From Microbispora sp. NBC_01189 (lineage in GTDB: Bacteria > Actinomycetota > Actinomycetes > Streptosporangiales > Streptosporangiaceae), in the NCBI RefSeq assembly GCF_036010665.1, contig NZ_CP108581.1:2523501-2587500 (forward strand): a stretch of 64,000 nucleotides of DNA, read 5' to 3'. Both the position numbers and the translations under genes were made by a program. The notes under the pieces were generated by a model. That model did no database searches. It saw nothing but the letters and a program-made list of their open reading frames with translations, and was not told the origin of the DNA. Shown here piece after piece: positions 46,111 to 53,966 of the stretch; the stretch's first letter is position 1; each line of letters opens with the position of its first letter.

Positions 46111-47239
46111 CGAGCCCAGCCCGCAGGCGGTGGCGGACGCCTTCGACGGGACCCGGCTCACCCAGGCCAGACGGCTCGCCGCGCTGACCAAGAAGGAGGT
46201 GGCCGAGCGCGTCGGCGTGTCACCCGCGGCGGTCGGCCAGTACGAGGCCGGGATCACCCGGCCGCGCCCCGACCTGGTCCCCCTCCTCGCCGAGGTGCTC
46301 GCGGTCCCCGCGGCGTTCTTCCTGCCGGGCCGCCCGCACGGCAAGCTCGACGGCTCTATGGCGCACTTCCGCAGCCTGCGCTCCACCCGCGCCTACCAGC
46401 GGGCCAAGGCCGTGGCCTTCGTCGAGCAGGTCTGGGAGCTGACGTACGCGCTGGAGAAGCGGGTGCGGCTCCCCTTCGTCGACCTGCCGGGCTTCGCCGG
46501 GGGCGAGGTCGACTCCGGCACCGCCCTCCCCCGCGATCCCGTGGGCGCGGCCCGCGCGCTGCGGGAGCACTGGGGTCTCGGCGCCGGGCCGGTCAGTCAC
46601 CTGGTGCGGCACATGGAGTCGCGGGGAATCGTCGTCGTCTTCCCCCGGGCCGACGAGGACGCGGTCACGGTCGACGCCTTCTCCACCTCCAGCCTGCCCC
46701 GGCCCATCGTCGTCCTGACGCCCAACCGCTTCGACGACGTCTACCGGCACCGCTTCACCGCCGCCCACGAACTGGGCCACCTCGTCCTGCACGGCGACGC
46801 GGCGGCCGGGGACAGCCAGCAGGAACGCGAGGCCGACTCCTTCGCCGCCGAGTTCCTCACGCCGCGCGACAGCATCGGGCCGAGCCTGCCCGCCCGCGCC
46901 GACCTGCGGCGGCTGGCCGAGCTGCGCCGCGTCTGGGGGGTGTCGGTCGACTCTCTGCTCTACCGGTGCCGGGAGGTCGGGCTGCTCTCCGACTCGGCGG
47001 CCGGCCGGGCCTGGCAGCGGCTCGCCGCGCTGCGCGACCAGCCGGGCTTCGCGACCGAGCCGGTGTCGGGCCACCCCGGCGAGCAGCCCGTGCTGCTGGC
47101 CCGCGCCTTCGAGATGGCGGCAGCCGAGGCCCGGCTGACCGTGCCCGCGCTCGCGCGGGAGCTCGCCTGGCCGCCGGCGCGGGTGCGCGAGCTCATCGGC
47201 CTCCCCGGTCACCGCCCGGAGCTGAGACTGGTCCTCTGA
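46097..47239 (+). CDS. XRE regulator fused to ImmA/IrrE-type metallopeptidase
   Basis: 380 residues. The N-terminal Cro/C1 helix-turn-helix is at about 18-75 (LTQARRLAALTKKEVAERVG, SPAAVGQYEAGITRPRPDLV). An ImmA/IrrE domain follows at about 155-270 with the zinc motif HELGH in FTAAHELGHLVLHG and a downstream third ligand in QEREADSFAAEFLTP. Proteins of this build cleave or sense partner repressors in phage induction, stress or toxin-antitoxin settings. The 3' end overlaps the convergent MFS gene by 47 bp. Confidence 0.9.
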   Translation: MKDDSEPSPQAVADAFDGTRLTQARRLAALTKKEVAERVGVSPAAVGQYEAGITRPRPDLVPLLAEVLAVPAAFFLPGRPHGKLDGSMAHFRSLRSTRAYQRAKAVAFVEQVWELTYALEKRVRLPFVDLPGFAGGEVDSGTALPRDPVGAARALREHWGLGAGPVSHLVRHMESRGIVVVFPRADEDAVTVDAFSTSSLPRPIVVLTPNRFDDVYRHRFTAAHELGHLVLHGDAAAGDSQQEREADSFAAEFLTPRDSIGPSLPARADLRRLAELRRVWGVSVDSLLYRCREVGLLSDSAAGRAWQRLAALRDQPGFATEPVSGHPGEQPVLLARAFEMAAAEARLTVPALARELAWPPARVRELIGLPGHRPELRLVL

Positions 47240-48623
47240 CCAGGGACGCCCGCTCCGCCGGCCGCCGCAGCAGCGCCGCGCCGAGAGCGCCGAGCAGCGC
47301 CGTCGCGGCGAGGACCAGCATGGTCTCCCGGAAGCCCGTGAGCGCGGATCCGGCGGCCGCGCCGCGGGTCGTGAGGAACGTCACCAGCAGCGCGATCCCG
47401 AACGACCCGGCCAGCCGCTGCACGACGCTGAACAGCGTGTTCGCGTCCGGGACGCGCTCGGGCGGCAGCCCGCCCAGCAGCGAGACGACCAAGGGCTGAC
47501 TGGTGAACCCGATCGCCAGGCCGCGCCCGCACAGCAGGAGCGTGGTCAGCCAGACGGGCGTGCCGGCCGACAGCAACGCCATGAGCCCGGTCGTGACCGC
47601 GAGGAACAGCATGCCGGCCACCACCACGAACCGCACCGAGAAGCGCTCCGCCATCGTGGTGCCCGCGGCGGCCGACACTCCCATCGCCAGCCCCTGCGGC
47701 AGGAGCGCGAGCCCGGTGACGAGGCCGGTGTGGTGCTGGATCGTCTGGAGATACAACGGCGCGAGGAACAGCACGGCGAACAGCACGACACTCGACACCG
47801 CGCACAGGGCGAGCGTGAGCGCCCGTACGGGATCTCGCGCCAGGTCGAGCGCCAGAGCGGCCTGCGGCCGGCGGCGCGCCCACAGCACGTAGGCGGCCAG
47901 GAGCGCCAGGCCGGCCGGCCAGGAGGGGGTGGCCCACCCGTGCGCCGCCGCGCGCTCCACTCCGTAGGTGGTCAGGCCGAGCCCGGCCGCCAGCAGGACC
48001 AGCCCGGGCAGGTCCGGCCGTACGGCGCGGTCGCCCCTCGCGCCGAGGCCGGCCCGGCGGGCCGCCAGCGCGCCGGGCAGGGCGAGCAGCCCGACCGGCA
48101 GGTTAACCAGGAAGATGGAGCGCCAGCCGTAGGCGCCGATCAGCAGGCCGCCCAGGGAGACGCCCAGCGCGGGCGCGGCGAAGAACGCGAGACCGGCGGT
48201 GAGCGGCACCCTGCCGCCCGCCCCCTCGGTGGCGCCTCCCTGTCCGATGAGCAGGCCGATCGCCAGCGGGACCAGGGGCGCTCCGGCGAGGCCCTGCACG
48301 ACCCGGAAGCAGATCAGCATGCCGGCGTCCGCGCTGAGCGCGCACGCGGCGGAGGAGATCGTGAACAGGGCGAGGCTCGCGGCGTACGTCGGCACCAGGC
48401 CGAAGCGTCTGGCCAGGTACGACGTGGCGGCCAGGCCGATCGCCAGGGCGAGCAGGTAGCCGCTCACCGCCCATTGGACGACCTCCAGCGGACGGCCCAG
48501 CTCGCGGACGAGATCCGGCACCGCGAGGTTGACCACCGACGAGTCGATCATCGAGAGCACCGGCCCCGCGACGAGGCCGGCGGACATGAGGCGGGTGGGT
48601 GCCGCGCCCGCCGCGCCGGTCAC
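47193..48623 (-). CDS. MFS drug exporter, DHA2-like
   Basis: 476 residues, about 13-14 transmembrane helices. Family motifs: motif D-like SMIDSSVVNLAVPDLVREL, motif A in YLARRFGLVPTYA, motif C region LAFFAAPALGVSLGGLLIG and GWRSIFLVNLPVGLLAL. The EmrB/QacA relatives export drugs or toxic metabolites by proton antiport. The start overlaps the stop of the PadR gene by 4 bp, so regulator and pump form one operon, the usual PadR-pump pairing. Confidence 0.9.
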   Translation of the reverse strand: MTGAAGAAPTRLMSAGLVAGPVLSMIDSSVVNLAVPDLVRELGRPLEVVQWAVSGYLLALAIGLAATSYLARRFGLVPTYAASLALFTISSAACALSADAGMLICFRVVQGLAGAPLVPLAIGLLIGQGGATEGAGGRVPLTAGLAFFAAPALGVSLGGLLIGAYGWRSIFLVNLPVGLLALPGALAARRAGLGARGDRAVRPDLPGLVLLAAGLGLTTYGVERAAAHGWATPSWPAGLALLAAYVLWARRRPQAALALDLARDPVRALTLALCAVSSVVLFAVLFLAPLYLQTIQHHTGLVTGLALLPQGLAMGVSAAAGTTMAERFSVRFVVVAGMLFLAVTTGLMALLSAGTPVWLTTLLLCGRGLAIGFTSQPLVVSLLGGLPPERVPDANTLFSVVQRLAGSFGIALLVTFLTTRGAAAGSALTGFRETMLVLAATALLGALGAALLRRPAERASLVRGPVSAPGGDRGGR

Positions 48624-49165
48624 TCCGTCTCCTCCGGCACCGTCTCCTCCGGCACCGTCTCCTCCAGCACCGCCTCCAGCTCGGTCAGCCAGAGCAGCTC
48701 CAGCCGGAGCCGTTCGACGGTGAAGGCGAGGACGCGCTCACCCCAGGGCGCGTGCCCGGCGGCGGCGGCCAGCTCCTCCTGCAGGGCCAGCTCGTGTTCG
48801 ACGCGCTCCCGCCTGACCTCGACGATCCTGCGCCGGTCGGCGACGGGCAGCAGGTCGAACAGGCCGACCCTGACCTGGAACTCCTCGTCCTTCACCAGCA
48901 CCTGGGGATCGGCGGTGCGCAGCAGCGCCAGCAGGCGTTCCCGCCCCTTGCCGGTGATCCGGTAGACGGTCCGCTGCGGACGGCCGGGCGCCACCTCCTC
49001 GGCGATCTTCTCGATCTCCCCGCGCTGCTCGAAGCGGCGCAGCGCGGGATAGAGCGTGTTGTTGTTGAGAAGACCGCCCGTGAGGCGCTCCATGTACTTC
49101 TTGATCTCATAACCGTGCTTCGGCGCGGTGAGCAGGCCGCGCAGGATCATTATGTCGGAGTACAC
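48620..49165 (-). CDS. PadR family transcriptional regulator
   Basis: 181 residues. The winged helix is at 1-85: MILRGLLTAPKHGYEIKKYM, GLLNNNTLYPALRRFEQRGE, RTVYRITGKGRERLLALL. A C-terminal Vir_act_alpha-like helical dimerisation domain follows and ends in a EETVPEETVPEETE tail encoded by 15-bp tandem repeats (about 48631-48665). It probably represses its own operon with the MFS exporter through the palindromes at 49176-49197, which lie 11-32 bp upstream of its ATG. Confidence 0.92.
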   Translation of the reverse strand: MYSDIMILRGLLTAPKHGYEIKKYMERLTGGLLNNNTLYPALRRFEQRGEIEKIAEEVAPGRPQRTVYRITGKGRERLLALLRTADPQVLVKDEEFQVRVGLFDLLPVADRRRIVEVRRERVEHELALQEELAAAAGHAPWGERVLAFTVERLRLELLWLTELEAVLEETVPEETVPEETE

Positions 49166-49175
49166 GCGTCCAACA

Positions 49176-49197
49176 TAACCTAGGTTAATCTAACCTA
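49176..49197. promoter_or_regulatory. PadR operator: two overlapping palindromes
   Basis: TAACCTAGGTTA (49176-49187) is a perfect palindrome. Its right half is shared with TAGGTTA-ATC-TAACCTA (49181-49197). The three TAACCTA/TAGGTTA half-sites in 22 bp lie between the padR ATG and the globin gene stop, where the padR promoter must be. Dyad sites of about this size are usual for PadR repressors. Confidence 0.75.
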
Positions 49198-49218
49198 CCA
49201 GCCCTGCCGGAGAACGGA

Positions 49219-49587
49219 TCAGGAGACGGCCTGGCTCCGCACGACCTGGTCCTTCAGCGGGGCGAGGGCGCCGGCGATGGCGCCGATCGTCTCGCCGTCC
49301 ACCCCGCACGACTCCAGCGCGCCGGCCAGGTGGACGACCACCTGGTCGAACTCCTCGGCGGTGATGCCGAGCCCGGCGTGCGCCACGTCCATCGACTTGC
49401 CCCGGTACTCCTGCGGGCCGCCGAGCGCCGCGGCGACGAAGCTGCGCTGGTGCGCCTTCAGCTTGTCCATGTCGACGTCCGCGAAGTACCCCCGCAGCAT
49501 CGGATCGGCGACGACCCGCGTGTAGAACTCGTCGACCACGGCCGATACCGCGGCCGATCCGCCGATCTGATCGAAGATGGACGGCAT
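49219..49587 (-). CDS. glbN: Truncated haemoglobin, group I (trHbN-like)
   Basis: 122 residues starting MPSIFDQIGGSAAVSAVVDE. The 2-on-2 globin signature is present: FYTRVVADPMLRGYF (with the distal-side Tyr at B10), HQRSFVAAALGGPQEYRGKS (F at CD, PxxYRG motif) and the proximal His in DVAHAGLGITAEEFD. It binds O2 and NO and often detoxifies NO. An AGAGGAA ribosome site supports ATG 49587. Its upstream gap carries four GAAAGTT-type motifs. Confidence 0.9.
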   Translation of the reverse strand: MPSIFDQIGGSAAVSAVVDEFYTRVVADPMLRGYFADVDMDKLKAHQRSFVAAALGGPQEYRGKSMDVAHAGLGITAEEFDQVVVHLAGALESCGVDGETIGAIAGALAPLKDQVVRSQAVS

Positions 49588-49898
49588 ACCGTTTCCTCTC
49601 GCGTCTGTGTGACCTCCTCGCCCGATGCTCGACACGGAAAGTTACAGCGCGATTACCAGCCGGAAATACGTACGTAGCGGCCCGCTCACGCAGTCGACAC
49701 GTTCGACAAGCCACTGCCCGAAAGTTTCGAAATATTGCCCTAACTTTCCGTAGGCGCAACCCGGGGATCCTTCACTCACCGGTCAATACGAGGTGACAAA
49801 TCCGCGTTCTAACAGCCATAATGGCATTGAACGACTTGACAGAAGTCCGAAAGTTTCAGCTCCGCGTCCTTCTCAGGGGTGAGGATGCGGTCATGGAA
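49588..49898. promoter_or_regulatory. Globin upstream region with repeated GAAAGTT motifs
   Basis: A gene-free gap. It holds GGAAAGTTAC (49636-49645), the perfect palindrome CGAAAGTTTCG (49719-49729), AACTTTCC (49742-49749, the same core on the other strand) and CGAAAGTTTCA (49848-49858). The CGAAAsTTTCG element resembles palindromes reported in Streptomyces xylanase promoters. Four copies in about 220 bp suggest binding of a specific regulator. Confidence 0.5.
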
Positions 49899-49930
49899 AG
49901 GGGAGGGCCGGGTCATTCCGGCCCTCCCCT
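49899..49930. terminator. Strong hairpin after the AMIN-like/GerMN gene
   Basis: AGGGGAGGGCCGG (49899-49911) pairs with CCGGCCCTCCCCT (49918-49930): a perfect 13-bp stem with a 6-nt loop. It lies 14 bp beyond the stop of the minus-strand secreted protein gene, the position of an intrinsic terminator. Confidence 0.8.
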
Positions 49931-49943
49931 CCGTACGGCCCGG

Positions 49944-50879
49944 TCAGGGCTCCAGGCTCTCCGGGACGGAGTCGGAGCGGCCTGCCGGGTGCTGGGTGCG
50001 GCCCGAGGCGTCGTAGATCTTCACCCAGTGAATGCCGGGCAGCCGCTTGAGCGTGGGCATGATCTCGTCCGCGACGGTGAACGCCGACCCGCCGCTGCCG
50101 ACGGCGCCGGTGAGCCGCACGTGGGCGACCCCGCCGCGGACGACCACGGACCGGAAACCGGTGGCTCCCGAGGCGACGAAGCGCAGCCCGGCGGCGTACT
50201 CCGCCCGGGTCGGCCCGGCGAACAGCCGCTGGAGCGCGCCGCGCGCGGTGGCCGGTGGCGCCACCGGCCGCCGCACCACCCTGGTGTACGGCTCCCGCCC
50301 GGCGTCGTAGCGGCGGGAGTCGAGGAGGTGGACGCCCACCGGCACGGTGCGGCGCGGCGTCCCGATGTCCACGACCACCCGGCTCGGACGGGTGAGCGTG
50401 TAGACGCGGTAGGGGGCCTTGCGCGCCAGGCCGATGCCGAACGTGAGCACCGCCTCGAAGTCACCGGCCCGGACGACCTGGACGACCCCGGGCAGCGCGA
50501 AGGTCTCGCGGGCGGGGCCGATGGAGGCGCCGCTCCCGTCGTGGCCGGCCGCGCGCTCGAAGCGCAGGCCGAGGATCGCGTCGCCGGCCACCGGGATGGT
50601 GTCGCCCGAGCCGTCGGCGATCAGCCGGGACACGTAGCCGGCGCTGCGCCGCGCCGGGAGCGGGCCGCGGAACTCGAAGACGACCCGGTCCAGGCCGGGG
50701 TGGTGCGAGGCGCGCACGCCGACCAGGGTCGCCACGGGCGCGGCCGCCCGCATCGCGGAGACCGAAGCCGCGGCGTCGGGGGCGGCGGCCACCGGGACCG
50801 CCGGTACGACCACCAGGGTCGCCGCGCTCACCAGCGACGCGGCCGACGCCGCGAGCGAGCGCATGGGGGGCAGAAACAT
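49944..50879 (-). CDS. Secreted AMIN-like / GerMN-domain protein
   Basis: 311 residues. A signal peptide (residues 1-33, SLAASAASLVSAATLVVVPA) is followed by a beta-rich AMIN-like domain (about 50-180: VGVRASHHPGLDRVVFEFRG, GLRFERAAGHD, RPSRVVVDIGTP) and a GerMN domain (about 190-300: TARGALQRLFAGPTRAEYAA, FRSVVVRGGVAHVRLTGAV, ADEIMPTLKRLPGIHWVKIY). These domains occur in envelope and spore-coat-associated proteins; peptidoglycan contact is likely but unproven. GAGGAG precedes ATG 50879. A hairpin sits in the 5' leader. Confidence 0.85.
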   Translation of the reverse strand: MFLPPMRSLAASAASLVSAATLVVVPAVPVAAAPDAAASVSAMRAAAPVATLVGVRASHHPGLDRVVFEFRGPLPARRSAGYVSRLIADGSGDTIPVAGDAILGLRFERAAGHDGSGASIGPARETFALPGVVQVVRAGDFEAVLTFGIGLARKAPYRVYTLTRPSRVVVDIGTPRRTVPVGVHLLDSRRYDAGREPYTRVVRRPVAPPATARGALQRLFAGPTRAEYAAGLRFVASGATGFRSVVVRGGVAHVRLTGAVGSGGSAFTVADEIMPTLKRLPGIHWVKIYDASGRTQHPAGRSDSVPESLEP

Positions 50880-50924
50880 GAGGGCTCCTCTGCCGGGTTC
50901 CTTTCGCGGGGTGGGGGACCCGCA

Positions 50925-50954
50925 GGAGCAGGACCGTTCCGGCGGTCCGGCTCC
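50925..50954 (-). promoter_or_regulatory. Stem-loop in the 5' leader of the AMIN-like/GerMN gene
   Basis: GGAGC-A-GGACCG (50925-50936) pairs with CGGTCC-G-GCTCC (50941-50954 side), leaving a short loop and one internal mismatch. It is 46-75 nt upstream of the start codon and followed by a GGGTCCCCCACCCC segment on the minus strand. Cell-wall genes of actinomycetes often have c-di-AMP (ydaO) leaders, but the ydaO consensus is not recognisable here. The structure is seen; its role is unknown. Confidence 0.4.
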
Positions 50955-51086
50955 TATCTGGAGTATCTCTACCTGGCCACGGCCCCTGACGCGACAGGCA
51001 TGTCACTTTCGGCCGCACTTTTCTACCTCGGCGACGCCATTGTGAGGTCTCGGACGTCCCCGCCGCTCCGGTGTCACCGCAGAAGG

Positions 51087-51124
51087 GAGCGCCGCCCGAG
51101 GGACGTCCCTCGGGCGGCGCTCCT
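51087..51124. terminator. Long perfect hairpin after the GH12 gene
   Basis: GGAGCGCCGCCCGAGGGAC (51087-51105) is directly followed by its exact reverse complement (51106-51124), a 19-bp stem closed by a minimal loop. It lies about 50 bp beyond the stop of the minus-strand glucanase gene, so it is a probable terminator, and would work in both directions. Confidence 0.85.
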
Positions 51125-51175
51125 TCTACAGGGGGGTGTGAGGCGTTCAGGGGGTATTCGGGTCGTTCCGGGATG

Positions 51176-52294
51176 TCAGGCGTTGGTGCAGGCGGTGCCG
51201 TTCAGCGTGAAGCCGGTCGGGTTGCCGTTCGAGCCGCTCCAGGTGCCCTGGAAGCCGAACGAGATGCTGCCGCCCGCGCCGACCGAGCCGTTGTACGACA
51301 GGTTCTTCGCGGTGACCGAGGACCCGTTCTGGGTAACGGTGGCGTTCCAGCCACTGGTGATCTTCTGACCGTTCGGGAAGTTGAAGCCCACGGTCCAGTT
51401 GTTCACCGCGCTGGAGGGGGTGACGGTGACGTCGGCGGTGAAGCCGCCCTGCCACTCGTTCTTCGTGTACTTCACCTTGCAGCCGCCGCCGTTGCCCGGA
51501 TTGGTCGGCGTGGAGGTCGGCGTCGAGGTCGGGACGGAGCCGCCGATGCTGTAGGAGAAGTTGTTCACCGCGAGGCCGGCGCCGCCCACCCAGGGCTCGA
51601 ATCCGGCCTGGACGCTGGTGAGGTACCACGACCGCTGGCCGTAGCCCCGGTTCACCGTGTCGTCGTAGAAGTCGCGCACCGCGAAGCTGATCGAGTTCGT
51701 CGCCGAGGTCCGCACGTAGGAGATGACGTTCCAGCCGATGTTGCCGAACCAGACGTCCCAGTTGGCGCCGGCGATGTTGGCGGTGCCGACGCGGGATCCG
51801 ACGGGCTGCACGGATCCGGTGTGGTTGAGCCACACCATGATCTCGGCACCGGTGTTCTGGCCGTCCTTGCGCGGCGTGGGGTCGAACCAGATGTCGTACG
51901 CCGCGTCGTAGATCCCGGAGCCCGGGTAGCTCATGCTGACGCTGGTCTGCACGGTGTTGAACTGGCTGTTGCTCGCCTGGAGAGGCAGGCCGCTGTTGGT
52001 GGAGCAGTTGGCGTAGTGGCAGCCGGCGTAGATGGCCGGGTAGGCCGCCGGGGTGCCGCCCGTGTTGTTGTGCTGCGCCTGCGTCACCGTGAAGCCGTTG
52101 TTCGTGACGTTGATGCACTGCGTGGCGCTGCTGCCCCACACGTTGTTGATGACGACGTACTTACCGTTCTGGACGGTGGTACTGCCGTACTTGTCGCAGA
52201 TCACCGTGTCTGCGTGCGCCGCCTGACCGACGACGAGCGACGCGGCGACGGAGCCGAGCATGGCGAGGCTCGCCGTGATCATTCGTATCCTCAT
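51176..52294 (-). CDS. Secreted GH12 endoglucanase with C-terminal CBM2
   Basis: 372 residues from ATG 52294. A signal peptide (MITASLAMLGSVAASLVVGQ, cut near AHA) precedes a GH12 domain (about 30-255: DKYGSTTVQNGKYVVINNVW, the nucleophile Glu in TGAEIMVWLNH, SYVRTSATNSISFAVRDFY, the acid/base Glu in FEPWVGGAGLAVNNFSYSI), then a PTSTPTSTPTN linker and CBM2 (about 275-372: CKVKYTKNEWQGGFTADV, NWTVGFNFPNGQ, SYNGSVGAGGSISFGFQG). It hydrolyses cellulose, beta-glucan or xyloglucan outside the cell. Longer in-frame starts exist, but this ATG begins the signal peptide. Confidence 0.92.
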   Translation of the reverse strand: MRIRMITASLAMLGSVAASLVVGQAAHADTVICDKYGSTTVQNGKYVVINNVWGSSATQCINVTNNGFTVTQAQHNNTGGTPAAYPAIYAGCHYANCSTNSGLPLQASNSQFNTVQTSVSMSYPGSGIYDAAYDIWFDPTPRKDGQNTGAEIMVWLNHTGSVQPVGSRVGTANIAGANWDVWFGNIGWNVISYVRTSATNSISFAVRDFYDDTVNRGYGQRSWYLTSVQAGFEPWVGGAGLAVNNFSYSIGGSVPTSTPTSTPTNPGNGGGCKVKYTKNEWQGGFTADVTVTPSSAVNNWTVGFNFPNGQKITSGWNATVTQNGSSVTAKNLSYNGSVGAGGSISFGFQGTWSGSNGNPTGFTLNGTACTNA

Positions 52295-52390
52295 GACCCG
52301 GACGATAGACACCTGACCATGGACCGCAACATGAGTTGATTTGGTCGACAAACTGGACGAAACCGCAACCAGCCACAACGCCGTGACGGT

Positions 52391-52407
52391 AGGTGAAACT
52401 TTCACCT
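52391..52407. promoter_or_regulatory. Palindromic operator AGGTGAAA-C-TTTCACCT upstream of GH12
   Basis: A perfect 8+1+8 bp inverted repeat, 97 bp upstream of the glucanase start. The core GAAACTTTC is the element described in Streptomyces xylanase promoters (recalled, not checked). A related TGAAAGTTTCA lies upstream of the GH54 gene, suggesting one regulator for both plant-polymer enzymes. Confidence 0.65.
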
Positions 52408-52428
52408 GCACCTCTGTCACTTTGTCCG

Positions 52429-53019
52429 TCAGTGGACCACCCGCGTACGGCGGCCGGAGGCGAGGCGCAGCCGGACCAGCGTCGGGAGACGGCGCAGCCC
52501 GAGGGTGGTGCGCAGGCCGGGGACGGCCTCCTCGTGCAGCCGGGTGACCAGCGCCCCGAGGTCGGCCGGCGCGACGGCGGAGACCCCGAGGTCGAGATGC
52601 GGCTCGTCGGCGGAGCCGCGCAGCACGGCGTGCGCTCTGCGCACGTCCGGGTACGCGCCGACCTGCTCGGCCAGGGCCGCGCTCGCCGGGTAGGCGTCTA
52701 CCTCCGTCACGCCGGAGGCGCCCGACTCCAGCCGCAGCCGCCGCGGCCGGTCGAGCCGGAGCAGCGCGAGCAGCCAGGCCAGCCCCAGGAGCGCGAGCAC
52801 CACGCCGGCCACGGCCGTCACCGGCCAGAACCAGGGGGTGGTCGCCGCGAAGGACGTGGTCCCCGCGTCGAGCACGGGCCGCCGCGCGGCGGCGTCGCCG
52901 AAGGCCCCGAGCGCCCGCGCCAGCGCCAGGCCGCCCGCGGCCAGCAGGACCAGCCCGAACAGCGTGAGGCCCGTCCTGTTTCCCTTGGACGGCTTCCCTC
53001 TGGACGGCTTCGTCGTCAC
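52429..53019 (-). CDS. amaP: Alkaline-shock membrane anchor protein (AmaP-like)
   Basis: 196 residues from GTG 53019 with an AAGGAGG site 8 nt upstream. Two transmembrane helices (GLTLFGLVLLAAGGLALARA and FWPVTAVAGVVLALLGLAWL) flank a small outside loop. A cytoplasmic beta-rich domain follows (GASGVTEVDAYPASAALAEQV, DLGALVTRLHEEAVPGLRTT). In the AmaP system this anchors Asp23 to the membrane. Last gene of the six-gene envelope-stress operon. Confidence 0.83.
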   Translation of the reverse strand: MTTKPSRGKPSKGNRTGLTLFGLVLLAAGGLALARALGAFGDAAARRPVLDAGTTSFAATTPWFWPVTAVAGVVLALLGLAWLLALLRLDRPRRLRLESGASGVTEVDAYPASAALAEQVGAYPDVRRAHAVLRGSADEPHLDLGVSAVAPADLGALVTRLHEEAVPGLRTTLGLRRLPTLVRLRLASGRRTRVVH

Positions 53020-53056
53020 TGTCGCTGCCTCCTTCGACGTCTTCGGTCCCGGCGGC

Positions 53057-53671
53057 CTACCCGGGCCCGTGGACCCGGACCCGCAGGGATATCGGGTGAG
53101 CGGGCGCGAGCCGGGCGATCTCCCGCTCCGCCGCCGCGCGGACGCGCTCCCGGAGGACGGTGGTGTCGCGCAGGTCGGTCCGGACGGACACGTCGGCGTG
53201 CCATCCGCGCACCCGTGCGCCCGCCGCCCGCACGCCGTCCACGCGGCCGGCCGCGCCGCTGAGCACCCGCGCGAGCGCGCGGCGCGGCACGCCGACCACC
53301 AGGTCGGGGTCGGCCGTGCGCAGCGCCACCAGCCGCCCCCGCCCGGGCACGGCCGCGATCAGCACCAGCACCAGCCCGATCAGGGCCAGCGCGGCGGCCG
53401 CCGCGAGCGCCCGGTCGTCGTTCCACGCCGTGGTCCTCGCCCACCCGGCCACCCGCTCGTACGGCACGAGCCCGACGGGATGCCCGAGCAACGCTGAGAT
53501 CACCTCGACGGCGGTCAGCACGCCGATCGCCAGCAGCGCGAGCGCGGCGACCACGGCGGGCAGTCCCCGGCCGGGCCGGAAGGCCCGTTCGGCTCCCGCG
53601 CCGTCGAATCCCCGCACCGGCACGAAGAGCGGGGTCCTCTCAGACCGGCCTCCGCCTTCGCTCATCGCCAC
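53057..53671 (-). CDS. DUF6286 family membrane protein
   Basis: 204 residues. Two transmembrane helices (GLPAVVAALALLAIGVLTAV and AAAAALALIGLVLVLIAAVP) surround an extracytoplasmic loop. The C-terminal cytoplasmic part (VGVPRRALARVLSGAAGRVD, ADVSVRTDLRDTTVLRERVR, LAPAHPISLRVRVHGPG) fits DUF6286 proteins, which accompany Asp23 genes in actinobacteria. It overlaps the preceding Asp23 gene by 32 bp. Confidence 0.82.
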   Translation of the reverse strand: MAMSEGGGRSERTPLFVPVRGFDGAGAERAFRPGRGLPAVVAALALLAIGVLTAVEVISALLGHPVGLVPYERVAGWARTTAWNDDRALAAAAALALIGLVLVLIAAVPGRGRLVALRTADPDLVVGVPRRALARVLSGAAGRVDGVRAAGARVRGWHADVSVRTDLRDTTVLRERVRAAAEREIARLAPAHPISLRVRVHGPG

Positions 53672-53966
53672 TCCTCTGCTCGGGCACGAGCCCGACGACC
53701 TCGATGTCCACGTTCTCCACGGCGACGCCGGTGAGTTCGCGGACGCGCCGCCGGACCCGCTCGCGGATCTCGCCGGCCACCCGCCGCACCGGCGACGGGT
53801 AGCGGATGATGACGTCGCAGCGGACCGCCGCGATCATCCCGCTCAAGGACGCCGACACGTGCGGCGGCTCCGTCACGCGCTCCTCCTCGCCCACCACCTG
53901 CTCGACGATCTTCGTGAGCGCGCGCTCCGAGATCGTCGTCGTGCCGCGCTCGGCCGGGACGCTCAC
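53640..53966 (-). CDS. Asp23/Gls24 family envelope stress protein
   Basis: 108 residues: GTTTISERALTKIVEQVVGE, VSASLSGMIAAVRCDVIIRY, AGEIRERVRRRVRELTGVAV and NVDIEVVGLV. This is the compact Asp23 domain, which assembles under the membrane through AmaP. It overlaps its upstream neighbour by 4 bp. The two other Asp23-type genes in the operon suggest a hetero-oligomeric layer. Confidence 0.9.
   Translation of the reverse strand: MSVPAERGTTTISERALTKIVEQVVGEEERVTEPPHVSASLSGMIAAVRCDVIIRYPSPVRRVAGEIRERVRRRVRELTGVAVENVDIEVVGLVPEQRSGDERRRRPV

Noticed and set aside
50880..50960. c-di-AMP (ydaO) riboswitch before the AMIN-like/GerMN gene
   Set aside because: Suspected because of the gene type, but the conserved ydaO core sequences could not be identified.
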